A stretch of 64,000 nt of DNA from Isochrysis galbana (lineage: Eukaryota > Haptophyta > Isochrysidales > Isochrysidaceae): NCBI GenBank assembly GCA_018136815.1, contig CM030938.1:1-64000 (forward strand), written 5' to 3'. Below, piece by piece: positions 20,011 to 30,380 of the stretch. Both the position numbers and the translations under genes were made by a program. Position 1 is the stretch's first letter. Every line of letters starts with the position of its first letter. The notes beneath the pieces are model-generated. The model was not told where the DNA came from, did not search any database, and saw nothing but the letters and a program-made list of their open reading frames with translations.

Positions 20011-22825
20011 TTACCCTCCAATCTGTAAGCAGCGGCGAGCGCAAGTGCTGTCGCAAGCACGGGGCCCAAACAGAGCCTCCGCCGAGTTGCCACGCCGAGC
20101 CACATGTAGCCGCTCCTGCGGCAGCGGCAGCAGGAGCTTTAGCTTGCACATCGCGGCGCCGTTAAATCTGCTTTTCCAAGCTGTAGCAACTGCACGTAAC
20201 GCAAACGCAGCTTCTGCCGCTTCAGCTGCCGCAGTTGTCCCAGCAGGCGCCTGCATGGCGAAATAGGCATCGGCGGTCTTGGCGGCGCGCTCGGCCGCAG
20301 AAATTTCTGCTGGTATGCCATCAAAAGCATCATCGTTGAAGACGATTTCCTGTGTATGAAGGGAGGGGGTCGGTGGATAAGCGGGGCGGAAGGGATTGAG
20401 AGTTGAGTTGGGGCGAGAGGGCTGGGTATCAGCCAGTCGAAGACGTAAGCCTGAATGGCGTCATGTGCCACAAGAGTGATCCGTCGAACATTGTCTCACC
20501 TCGACGACGGCCGCCGAGGCAACAGAAACAGCGATGACTATCACGGGCGCCAGGAGCGCGGCGTATTGCTCCATGCCAACGGCGGTCTCTATTCCTCCGA
20601 TCAACCCGTTGCCACCAATTATATTCGCCATGGCTTTGGAGCGAGATAGCAAGACTACGCCCAGTGGTTGCAGAACTCCCGCAATGACCGCAGCGATATT
20701 GCAGGCAGCAATGATCTCCAAAGCGGCGGCAATTCGTCGCCACTCGGACGAGGTTTGCCGCCAATCAGCAGGCGCCGGCAGTGCATGAGAGTCGAGCGCG
20801 CCGTCCGCAATCATCCGTTCGATGCCACCGACAGGAGGCTCGATACCCAGACTTGTGTACGCTTGTGAGTAGGAGCGCCTCGCAGCAAAAAGGAGTGGGG
20901 CAAGCGCGAAGCCGACAATTATTTCGCGAGGGTTTGGAGGTGGCGGCAGCGGAGGCAACAAATCAGGAAGCCACTGCGGAAGAGTCGGGAGCATTGACCA
21001 TGCGGGAATTATCGACGGTGGTTCGGCAGCACCGCCTGCCCAGCGCAGCTCGCTGACAGCTGAACTAGCGCCAAAATCAAGGCTCAAAGCTCGGCAAACC
21101 GTCAGCCCGATCGCAACTTGGACAGCAGCCCAAGCCCATGGGGCCTTTGGGGATGCGAGCTCATTCTTCCAGTTGTTGAGCATCTCCTTATCGCGATCGG
21201 AAGTTCCGAGCGCCACCTCGCGCGCATCCTGCAGGACTTGCTCAAGCCTACGCACACCCATCGATGCGGCGGTGGAGCAACCAACCTCCAATTTAGATGA
21301 CCCCCCGTTGGGTGTTTTTGGTTTGACCACTCTAGCCAGTCGCCCTCCGGACCGGCATTCCGCCGCGCGCCGCTGCCGATTCGAAGCGTCGCCCCGAACC
21401 CATCTGCCAGAAGCCTCATCCCAACGAAACCCTGCAGCCTGAAGCACTGCCGCTTGCCGCTCGTCCACAATTGGCGGCTGACTAGCAACATAAGGAGGCG
21501 ACATGGCCGATCCAGGGCCTGCTCCGGGATTGGACGCTGTAGCGTCACCCGAGCCTCCACGCACCCCGACTTTCCCCGGCCTCTGCACGATTTCGCTGTC
21601 ATCCGCCGTGACGCCATCAGCCTCCTCGACCATTCGGATGTCGCGAGAGCGGCGTCGTCGAGCATCGCGGCGACCTTTCATGCACATCATCGGCTCGCTC
21701 TCAATGGCTGAAGCGCCGTCGACCTCTGGCAAGTTCGATTCGTCCTTCGTAGCCTCTTGCGCGGCGAGGGCGTTGCTCCTATCAAATCGCAATGTGAGCA
21801 GCGACAACGGCTCCAGCTTGCCCTGCGCGACCGCACTCAGCGCTGGGGGCAGGGGTGCTTCTGCAACACTTGCACCGTGCAGCTTCGCCACCTCCTCTAG
21901 ACGAGCGCGGCATCCCTCAGCGCGCCCCACTGTGGGCTCGGCAATCAGCGCGATGCCGCCGCGGGGAGAAGGAGAGCGGCAGCGGTGTCGACAAGGGCGG
22001 AGACGCTCATAGGGTCGTACAGCACCTGCGCCGTAGGTAGGGAAAGAGCAACGCCTCAAACTGACATTGGAGAGGCAGTGTCGACAAAGGGTGTAGATAA
22101 TATGCTATATCCCCGGCTGGGAATTCGCGCGCACCTCCGATCCAAGGACGACATCCGCCTGGCTGGCAAGCGCTGCCGACGCCTCGGCCCAATCGCATCT
22201 GATAGCGCACACCATGCCCGGAGCCGCCTCCGGATTGCCCACCGGCCCCGTTGGGATGCCACACAAATCAGCCGTGGACATTGCGCAGTGGAGGGCAAGA
22301 GGCTCGCGGTCGACGAGGGTGACAACAGAAGCGCCTGCAACCGAGGCGGTGAGCCCTGGAGGGAAAGAGATGTAAGTGATGGTAGACCAAGACAAGGGCC
22401 CGTGCCACCTGGATTATCTCTCTGATTCCTGTGAGCGCAAGTTGGGCTACGGCTGCCGTGCCGCCTCATCCTCCTGCCTCCTCTTTTCACCGTGCCGACT
22501 CACCTGCAACTCCGAGGCCTGCGCCAAGCTCGATGACGCGCTTCCCCTTGACAAGGTCCGGCTCCGCCACGATGTGCGTCGCGAGCGCGCCGGCGGCAGG
22601 CCAGACGCTCGCCCAGCTCACATCCATCGCAGCAGTCTCCTCTCGCTCTGCCGCCCACTCCCACAGCGTCTCTGGGTCGGGGGGCTTGACGAGCGTGGGG
22701 ATGGGGAGACCGGCTGCCGGCACCTCGACGAGCGGAGGAAGCAGCCGATCGCCCCCGTGAATCAACCTCGCAGTCGTGGAGAGGGAGCAGAGGGAGCAGA
22801 GGAGGAGAAGCGGAGGCGGCGCCAT
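20011..22825 (-). CDS. class-16-like protein methyltransferase fused to a C-terminal membrane domain
   Basis: Four exons: 22825-22504, 22355-22135, 22025-20500, 20349-20011, all GT-AG; phases agree across each junction. A hydrophobic N-terminus (MAPPPLLLLCSLCSLSTTAR) suggests a signal or plastid leader. The SAM-binding fold follows: VSWASVWPAAGALA, motif I KRVIELGAGLGVAG spanning exons 1-2, VTLVDREPLAL, then VLGSEVLYDP across exons 2-3, a methyltransferase_16 (METTL20/21-like) signature for lysine methylation. After the domain the frame continues without a stop through an acidic/basic linker and GFRWDEASGRWVRG into about four hydrophobic segments and an Ala-rich helical tail. A one-base discontinuity within exon 3 near 21960 (LLLP ... 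GGIALIAEP) could be a sequence error or a real lesion. The fusion could also be two genes with an unseen boundary. Confidence 0.7.
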
Positions 22826-23456
22826 CGCCGATCCCTAGGAAGGGCGTGGCGCGCTTTCTCTTCCTCCCGTCTCTCTCTCTCGGTTAGAACTTATAGCGCC
22901 GTAAGATCTCCCTATATAGTCCCTAGCCCTAGTCCCTAGTCCCTAGCCACATACACAAATACACATACACCGAACGAGCCATGCGCCAACCGCGCACCTC
23001 GTCGAAGCCGTTCTCCAAGTCGTGTTTTGCAATCTGCTCGGCGATTTTGCACCCGTCTGCAAGTGGAGGGCGACTGACCGAGCGTCGGAAATGTGAAGTG
23101 TCCATCAGCATATCACATATCATGTATCATGTATCATGAGGTGTCGTTCCGTCAATTGTGGGACATCAGTCGAATTGAGCGATCGAATGTCCACAGTTGT
23201 ATATAGAGCGTTATTTTAAAGTTAAATGCAGACTAGCGTAACAACTTATTTTCCCTGCTTTCCCGCGGCGCGTGTCCCCCCCCCGGGGGCGCCGTGTCGG
23301 CGCTTTCCCCCTATGTGGACAACTACATAAACATACATTTAAGAGATATTTGCCCATGGCACCTGTGATTACTTGTAATTATGGGCACAGCGCGATGTGC
23401 ATCGGCCCCCCGCGGGGGCGCCGTGTGTGCGCATGCCAACTTTACCCATAAGGCCC
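22826..23456. other. intergenic, repeat-bearing
   Basis: Upstream of the methyltransferase gene; includes ccctagtccctagtccctag near 22920-22950 and a stretch (about 23335-23445) related to the right flank of the TIR element. No gene seen. Confidence 0.5.
23335..23445 (+). repeat. dispersed repeat with GC-rich hairpin, left copy
   Basis: Shares gcgatgtgcatcggcccccc and gcgggggcgccgtg with 27777-27905, in the same orientation on the other side of the TIR transposon. The ccccccgcgggggcg core can fold back. Confidence 0.7.
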
Positions 23457-23463
23457 ACATTTA

Positions 23464-26400
23464 TAGCCCGGTCACTCACTCTTTTTAACCACTATTTCCC
23501 ACCTCCCCTGGGTGTCCAAGGATTCCTTAGGGTCCCCCCTACCTGCCCCGCCAACTCCCTCCCCCTCCGAACCACCCCCTCCCACCCCACGAAGGGCAAT
23601 GGCGTCGGTGAGGGACTCCCCTCCCTTCCCCCGCGCGTGGCGGGCTATTTTGGGAGATTGAGGGGGGCGCTCACGGAAGGGAATCAGATTGGTGAATGTG
23701 GGGCGCATCAGTATTAGAAACGCGGAGCTTCCGCGACGTCCGATCGCCCGCGATCGGCCGAAGAATGGCCTGGAGGTGGTGGCCATGCAGAGCCCAGAGC
23801 TCTCGCGAGCAGGGTGGGGGGTCACTAGTAGGTCGCACGCTGGTTCTTGAGGGTCGCACACACTCGCACTAACCCATCCTGGCCCCTCGCACCGCAGGAA
23901 TGCCTCGATTCGATCCGGCCCGACGCCCAGGGCCACGGCCCCTATTGACGTCGACAAGCGCTCGATTGGACGCCTGGAGGTGCAGCTCTTCAAGTGGCCG
24001 TGCGGCGCGACGGGCCGGTCGCGACCCGGCTGTTCCGGGCCTGCCTGTAACCCCCAAAGCCTCCTGGCCCGGCCCCACGCGTTCGCGCCCAGCGTTGATC
24101 CGAAATCTTGAGAGCTGGTGTGTGTCGTGTTCACGTCTCATCTCCGCCTTCACCGCAAAGGTGTACGCCGAGGCCGCTAGGTACATGAATTTGGCTCCTG
24201 GGGCGGAACCATTTCATGTGAAGTGTGTTAACTTGCCAAATGCAAGCTGAGGGGTAAGGAAGTGCCAGCGGCAAGCGCAGTCGCGTTCGAAAGTTGGGCA
24301 CTCGGGCCCGTTCGGCCCGTAGCCCTGGTCTTGTTTTCGGTGTTGCACAGGGCCAACTTCGACGCGATGTGCGCGGGCGGCGGCGGCGATTGGCGTAGCT
24401 ATAAGGGTGGCATCTTTCCAATTGATGCCTTTTGTGTCATTCTATCTTAGTGGATGACCGAGAAATCGCCGGCAGCGCGCCCGGTAGCGGTCGAAAGTTG
24501 GACACTCGGCCCATTCGGCCGGGTGACGTTCGCGTAGTCGTCGGCGCCACACACGGCCGACTACTTCGCGATGCGCGCGGGCGGCGGCGGCGATTGGCGT
24601 GGCTGCTCGGGCGGCATATTCGGATATGGTGCCTGGTATGGGATTCTATCGTAGTGGATGACCGAGAAAGCGCCGGCAGCGCGCCCGGTAGCGGTCGAAA
24701 GTTGGGCACTCGGCCCGTTCGGCCAGGTGACGTTGGCGTAGTCGTCGGCGCCACAAACGGCCGACTATTTCGCGATGCGCGAGGGCGGCGGCGGCGATTG
24801 GCGTGGCTGCTCGGGCGGCATATTCGGATATGGTGCCTGGTATGGGATTCTATCGTAGTGGATGACCGAGGAAGCGCCGGCAGCGCGCCCGGTAGCGGTC
24901 GAAACTTGGGCACTCGGCCCGTTCGGCCAGGTGACGTTGGCGTAGTCGTCGGCGCCACGCACGGCCGACTATTTCGCGATGCGCGAGGGCGGCGGCGGCG
25001 ATTGGCGTGGCTGCTCGGGCGGCATATTCGAATATGGTGCCTGGTATGGGATTCTATCGTAGTGGATGACCGAGAAAGCGCCGGCAGCGCGCCCGGTAGC
25101 GGTCGAAAGTTGGACACTCGGCCCGTTCGGCCGGGTGACGTTCGCGTAGTCGTCGGCGCCACACACGGCCGTCTATTTCGCGATGCGCGAGGGCGGCGGC
25201 GGCGATTGGCGTGGCTGCTCGGGCGGCATATTCGGATATGGTGCCTGGTATGGGATTCTATCGTAGTGGATGACCGAGAAAGCGCCGGCAGCGCGCCCGG
25301 TAGCGGTCGAAAGTTGGGCACTCGGCCCGTTCGGCCGGGTGACGTTCGCATAGTCGTCGGCGCCACGCACGGCCGACTATATCGCGATGCGCGAGGGCGG
25401 CGGCGGCGATTGGCGTGGCTGCTCGGGCGGCATATTCGAATATGGTGCCTGGTATGGGATTCTATCGTAGTGGATGACCGAGGAAGCGCCGGCAGCGCGC
25501 CCGGCAGCGGTCGAAAGTTGGACACTCGGCCCGTTCGGCCGGGTGACGTTGGCGTTGTCGTCGGCGCCACACACGGCCGACTATTTCGCGATGCGCGAGG
25601 GCGGCGGCGGCGATTGGCGTGGCTGCTCGGGCGGCATATTCGGATATGGCGCCTGGTATGGGATTCTATCGTAGTGGATGACCGAGAAAGCGCCGGCAGC
25701 GCGCCCGGTAGCGGTCAAAAGTTGGGCACTCGGCCCGTTCGGCCGGGTGACGTTGGCGTAGTCGTCGGCGCCACGCACGGCCGACTATTTCGCGATGCGC
25801 GTGGTCGGCGGCGGTGATTGGCGTGGCTGCTCGGGCGGCATATTCGAATATGGTGCCTGGTATGGGATTCTATCGTAGTGGATGACCGAGAAAGCGCCGG
25901 CAGCGCGCCCGGTAGCGGTCGAGAGTTGGACACTCGGCCCGTTCGGCCGGGTGACGTTGGCGTAGTCGTCGGCGCCACACACGGCCGACTATTTCGCGAT
26001 GCGCGAGGGCGGCGGCGGCGATTGGCGTGGCTGCTCGGGCGGCATATTCGGATATGGTGCCTGGTATGGGATTAAATCGTAGTGGATGACCGAGAAAGCG
26101 CCGGCAGCGCGCCCGGTAGCGGTCAAACGTTGGGCACTCGGCCCATTCGGCCGGGTGACGTTGGCGTAGTCGTCGGCGCCACACACGGCCGACTATTTCG
26201 CGATGCGCGCGGGCGGCGGCGGCGATTGGCGTGGCTGCTCGGGCGGCATATTCGAATATGGTGCCTGGTATGGGATTCTTTCGTAGTGGATGACCGAGAA
26301 AGCGCCGGCAGCGCGCCCGGTAGCGGTCGAAAGTTGGACACTCGGCCCGTTCGGCCGGGTGACGTTGGCGTTGTCGTCGGCGCCACACACGGCCGACTAT

Positions 26401-27752
26401 TTCGCGATGCGCGAGGGCGGCGGCGGCGATTGGCGTGGCTGCTCGGGCGGCATATTCGGATATGGTGCCTGGTATGGGATTCTATCGTAGTGGATGACCG
26501 AGAAAGCGCCGGCAGCGCGCCCGGTAGCGGTCAAAAGTTGGGCACTCGGCCCGTTCGGCCGGGTGACGTTCGCATAGTCGTCGGCGCCACAAACGGCCGA
26601 CTATTTCGCGATGCGCGAGGGCGGCGGCGGCGATTGGCGTGGCTGCTCGGGCGGCATATTCGAATATGGTGCCTGGTATGGGATTCTATCGTAGTGGATG
26701 ACCGAGAAAGCGCCGGCAGCGCGCCCGGCAGCGGTCGAAAGTTGGGCACTCGGCCCGTTCGGCCGGGTGACGTTGGCGTAATCGTCGGCGCCACGCACGG
26801 CCGACTATATCGCGATGCGCGCGGGCGGCGGCGGCGATTGGCGTGACTGCTCGGGCGGCATATTCGGATATGGTGCCTGGTAGGGCATTCTATCGTAGTG
26901 GATGACTGAGAAAGCGCCGGCAGCGCGCCCGGTAGCGGTCGAGAGTTGGACACTCGGCCCGTTCGGCCGGGTGACGTTCGCGTAGTCGTCGGCGCCACGC
27001 ACGGCCGACTATTTCGCGATGCGCGCGGGCGGCGGCGGCGATTGGCGTGGCTGCTCGGGCGGCATATTCGGATATGGTGCCTGGTAGGGCATTCTATCGT
27101 AGTGGATGACCGAGAAAGCGCCGGCAGCGCGCTCGGTAGAGGTGGGAAGTTGGGTGTTCGAACGCATCTCGGTACATTACCGTTTAGGCGGTTTTTTCGC
27201 CAATGCCGATATTCGACAAGATGTGCGAGGCTGGAGAGGGCAATTGGCTCGGCCACTAGACCAGCATATCTTGATTTAACGTTTTCTGCTGTCCTAGTTG
27301 AAATGGATGAAAGAAAAGACCATGCCGTCCGCCCGGTCGCGGTGCCAAATTAGCCGCTCTAGCCCTCGGTGACTAGTGGTTCACGTAAGCGTCTTGAGTT
27401 TTGTGATACTTTCGTACACATTGAAGTGCAAAATTATGAGTTTGACTTAGGGTCCAGTGTGCAAAGAACCACCCTTGTAGACCCAGTGAGTTGGCGTCAA
27501 AATTTTCCTCGTCATTCCATGTTTGTGCCTCGCATGAAGGGCCTCACTAAAAATATACCGGAGGGGGCCCGACTGTATTTCGCGCACCGTCTTCGAAGGC
27601 CTGAAATTCGGCATTTTTCGAAAATTTCGCCGGGGAACCCCCAATTTTTTTTGCTGATCCATCCTACCGGAACCTATAGGGAGCTTATTTAGCCCTTCAT
27701 TTACCCATAATTGCTGGTGCCCTCCGCACCCCCATAGTGAGTGACCGGGCTA
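23464..27752 (+). mobile_element. 4289-bp non-autonomous TIR DNA transposon carrying a minisatellite
   Basis: Ends are the same 17-bp inverted repeats as the 1157-bp copy: TAGCCCGGTCACTCACT at 23464-23480 and the complement at 27736-27752. The target duplication ACATTTA is at 23457-23463 and 27753-27759. Layout: left unique block of about 970 bp shared with the small copy, a 204-bp tandem array (24448-27145), and a right unique block of about 600 bp that is AT-richer and absent from the small copy. A 107-codon frame at 27369-27692 is not recognised. No transposase is visible, so mobility would need a trans-acting enzyme. Confidence 0.87.
24448..27145 (+). repeat. 204-bp tandem repeat array, 13 units plus a partial
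   Basis: Units begin at tagtggatgaccgag; the first is at 24448, the next at 24652, the last full start before decay at 27100, spaced exactly 204 bp. Units differ by scattered substitutions with no length change, giving a strictly fixed register. Because 204 is 68 codons, reading frames stay open for hundreds of codons on both strands; I treat those as artefacts. The unit itself contains a ggcggcggcggcgattgg core. Confidence 0.97.
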
Positions 27753-28052
27753 ACATTTACGTAAAGTAGCCATATAAGATATAAGAGATGTTTCGTTGCG
27801 CAGCACGTGTGATGACTTGCAATCACATTGTGCACGCCGTGCGTGGGCACGGCGCGATGTGCATCGGCCCCCCCGCGGGGGCGCCGTGCGTGCGCATAGC
27901 AACTTCCAGGAAAGTGCACGCCGTGCGTTCACTCTTTCCGCAGGGGAACTCTAGACGCGGAGGGCGGTCGGGAACCATGGGGGCACCCCCTGGGACCGGA
28001 AAATTGTTACCGTATACGGCGCAAACACTAACGTAAACAACTGGTATGTCTT
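27753..28052. other. intergenic with right copy of flanking repeat
   Basis: 27777-27905 matches 23335-23445 (see that entry). No gene seen before the ATG at 28053. Confidence 0.55.
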
Positions 28053-29060
28053 TTGGTCTCTCGGGTCCCCTCCCCCCTCTCCCCCTCCCCCTCTCATCGA
28101 CCTACCAGAGAGAGAAGGCTCCTACTGCCTGCCTCCCTCCTCCCTCCTCGCTCACCCTCCAGCTCTCTCCTCGCCCTCGTCTTCCTCACGATGGTGGCGA
28201 CTAGGCGCGCATCCGTACGGTCCTCCGTCCTCTCCTCTCGTGCTCCTGCTCGCTGGTTTCGTTCGACTCGCTCGACACGGCCACCTGTCGACTGGACGCC
28301 GAGCGCAAGCGCTGCTCGCACGACTCGTTCCTCCTCCTGCTCCGAGGGCGCGGCGGAGGAGGCGGAGCTCGTCCGCGTTCCTGATACCGAGGAGGAGGCC
28401 CTTTCTCCGACCGAGGAGGCCACCACCACCACCACCGACGAGGACTCCGGGTCTGTGGGAGGAGAAGAGAAGAACGAGACCTGTGCGTCGGACGCTCCAG
28501 GCCTTCTTCTTCCCATCGCGCCGGTTGCGGAGGTCGAGGAGCCAGCCGAGTCGATGGAGGAGGAGGTCGAGACCGCCCACGCGCTCGCTCTCACCGAGGA
28601 CAACGAAGCCGAGGAGGAGGAGAAGACGGAGAAGACGGAGAAGATGGAGAAGGAGAAGACGGCTGCGTCCGACGCACCAGCCGTAGTCCCTCTCCCCCCG
28701 CCCACAGGCCCGAGCGCCATCGAGGCCAAGGCGGCGCCCGCGGAGGCCGGCGCCACACCGGCGGCGCCATCGGCCGTCGGCGCACCCGCGGCTCCTGCTG
28801 GGTACGACGAGTGGGCGACGCGAGTGACGCAGGCGGTGCACGCATGGCTCGAGGGGCTCCCTTGCCCTGGCTCGCTCTTTGCGCCACCTCCGGAGGGCGA
28901 GCCGCCCACGCTGGAGCAGGTGGCTCTCAGCGAAGCGCTGCTGGCGCGCGGATGGAGGGTTCGCTGGGCGACGCCTCCCACGGGTGTGCGCCCCCTCGCC
29001 TTTCCGGCCTGGTGGCCGGCCACGTGCGGTGTGGTGGTATATCTGCGCCGCGTGTCCTGA
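28053..29060 (+). CDS. hypothetical acidic, low-complexity protein
   Basis: 335 codons if begun at 28053; a second ATG at about 28191 (MVATRRASVRSSVLSS) gives a basic N-terminus that could be an organelle leader and avoids the pyrimidine-rich stretch before it. The middle is Glu/Thr/Ala-rich (EEEEKTEKTEKMEKEK). The last 80 residues look folded: YDEWATRVTQAVHAWLEG, then SEALLARGWRVRWATP and WWPATCGVVVYLRR. Opposite-strand frames are mirror artefacts. No family recognised. Confidence 0.5.
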   Translation: MVSRVPSPLSPSPSHRPTRERRLLLPASLLPPRSPSSSLLALVFLTMVATRRASVRSSVLSSRAPARWFRSTRSTRPPVDWTPSASAARTTRSSSCSEGAAEEAELVRVPDTEEEALSPTEEATTTTTDEDSGSVGGEEKNETCASDAPGLLLPIAPVAEVEEPAESMEEEVETAHALALTEDNEAEEEEKTEKTEKMEKEKTAASDAPAVVPLPPPTGPSAIEAKAAPAEAGATPAAPSAVGAPAAPAGYDEWATRVTQAVHAWLEGLPCPGSLFAPPPEGEPPTLEQVALSEALLARGWRVRWATPPTGVRPLAFPAWWPATCGVVVYLRRVS

Positions 29061-29159
29061 GGAAGAAAACTTTTCAGAACGAGCCTTTTCACAAAAAAAA
29101 CAACACATCAGAGATCCACATTCAGCTCCACACGCAACACCAACGACGAAAACACCTGC

Positions 29160-29425
29160 AATTCGCGCTACGTCGACCCATTCGACCGGGATGTCTACAT
29201 TCAGCTGACCAACGGCGGGACTACTGCATACACCCCCGACTGCTCGGCGGGATGCGCGCCCTGCATCTACTATCAAGACCAAGTCGACCAACAGTGGAAA
29301 TGCGGCGCCGAGTATGTGGTCTATGGCGACTGTCCTCCTCCGCCTCCTCCGCCTCCCCTTCCTCCTCCGCCTCCCCTTTCGCCTCCGCCTCCCTCTCGTC
29401 CTCCGTCTCCTCCTTCGCCGTCTCC
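29160..29425 (+). pseudogene. fragment of a Cys-rich plus polyproline extracellular-type protein
   Basis: One frame reads RYVDPFDRDVYIQLTNGG, then a Cys cluster (CSAGCAPCIYY ... WKCGAEYV ... GDC), then about 30 residues of PPPPLPPPPPLSPPPP. Cys-rich domain plus (S/P)n is the style of algal hydroxyproline-rich wall or matrix proteins such as pherophorins, and of some giant-virus proteins. No start codon is obvious and the frame is lost at the repeated segment after 29431, so this may be one exon or a broken gene. Confidence 0.4.
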
Positions 29426-29522
29426 TCACTACTGTATACACCCCCGACTGCTCGGCGGGATGCGCGCCCTGCATCTACTATCAAGACCAAGTCGACCAAC
29501 AGTGGAAATGCGGCGCCGAGTA
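29223..29522 (+). repeat. 92-bp direct duplication (29223-29314 and 29431-29522)
   Basis: The Cys-cluster coding segment is repeated 208 bp downstream with about two changes, separated by the proline-coding CCT/CCG tract. Confidence 0.9.
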
Positions 29523-29569
29523 CGTAGCAGCGGCTCGCCCTCGCTGTACACGGTGAAGAGGAAGCGCGC

Positions 29570-30139
29570 GTGCACAAGCCTCGCTCCTTCACCATGGGCC
29601 AGTACTTTGTCTTCATCGCCAAGCGACTCGGTCACCGCACCTACGAGGAGATCCGCGCCCCAGCCTTCAAGTTCTGCGAACACATGGAGGAGGGCATGAG
29701 CGGCGCCATCCTGGCGATGCTGCTCGTCACAGCCTCTGGCATGGGCCGTGGATGTGGAGACTTTCGCGTGGATCTGGCCAAGGAACGCTACCCGTCGATG
29801 TGGGCACTCATCGAGCCATACATGGGCCGTTGGTGCAAGGCAACCCTCATGCTCGTCGGCGACTACTCTGACGAGTACGACAAGATCCCAACCCCCAAGA
29901 CCAGATACATTGGAGAGCAAGCCGCCGTCGCGTACCTCTGCATGGAATACATCACGGCGGTCGCGTACGCTGAAGCGGATCCCATGGTGCAAGTGCGCCG
30001 AGCAGCTGGCAAACTCTACATGCAGGACAAGAAGGCCGTCCTCGCACGCATCACGGATCTCGCCACCCAAGATCAGCCAAGCGATATCGTCGCCTGCCGG
30101 CAGAAAAAGACGAAGAAGATGAAAACTCAGCCCGCGTAG
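29570..30139 (+). CDS. hypothetical protein, 189 aa
   Basis: A clean frame with balanced composition and many helix-forming residues; start at 29570, or MGQYFVFIAKRLG eight codons on. Features include HRTYEEIRAPAFKFCEHMEE, a Gly/Met-rich hydrophobic stretch (AILAMLLVTASGMGRG) and a basic C-terminus (RQKKTKKMKT). An AT-rich tail (aataataataatcaaaaag) follows the stop. I do not recognise the family. It sits among broken pieces, so it could be a recent import or part of a larger lost gene. Confidence 0.55.
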   Translation: MHKPRSFTMGQYFVFIAKRLGHRTYEEIRAPAFKFCEHMEEGMSGAILAMLLVTASGMGRGCGDFRVDLAKERYPSMWALIEPYMGRWCKATLMLVGDYSDEYDKIPTPKTRYIGEQAAVAYLCMEYITAVAYAEADPMVQVRRAAGKLYMQDKKAVLARITDLATQDQPSDIVACRQKKTKKMKTQPA

Positions 30140-30231
30140 GGAGTGGGGGAGTGTTGTAATTGTATTAGAGTTGTATTAGAGTTGTAATTGTAATAATAAT
30201 AATCAAAAAGAAAACAAATCGCCTGGTCCTC

Positions 30232-30380
30232 TTTTGACGGAACGCGACTTGCGCGACTGGAGCGACGGGTACGGTTCGACGCCGCTGATTGACGCGATCA
30301 GCTTCGGTCACGACGATGCGGTGGCGTTGCTGATCGCGCGAGGTGCGAGCCCGAGTGTTCCCGACCGCAATTCAGCTGCG
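30232..30380 (+). pseudogene. ankyrin-repeat fragment
   Basis: One frame reads GSTPLIDAISFGHDDAVALL then IARGASPSVPDRN, a standard ankyrin helix-turn-helix unit. It is cut short by the foldback-family repeat that begins near 30380 and I find no continuation beyond it. Confidence 0.6.

Noticed and set aside
24432-26846. 461- and 254-codon frames (plus) and 377-codon frames (minus) in the 204-bp array
   Set aside because: They arise from a homogenised repeat whose period is a multiple of three; several overlapping frames on both strands are open at once, which no real gene explains.
24448-27145. CRISPR array
   Set aside because: The repeats are 204 bp, adjacent, with no short repeat/variable spacer pattern, in a eukaryotic genome.
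28094-29474. Minus-strand frames of 332 and 440 codons
   Set aside because: Ser/Arg-rich mirror images of the acidic plus-strand ORF and the polyproline tract; no start context or conserved motif.
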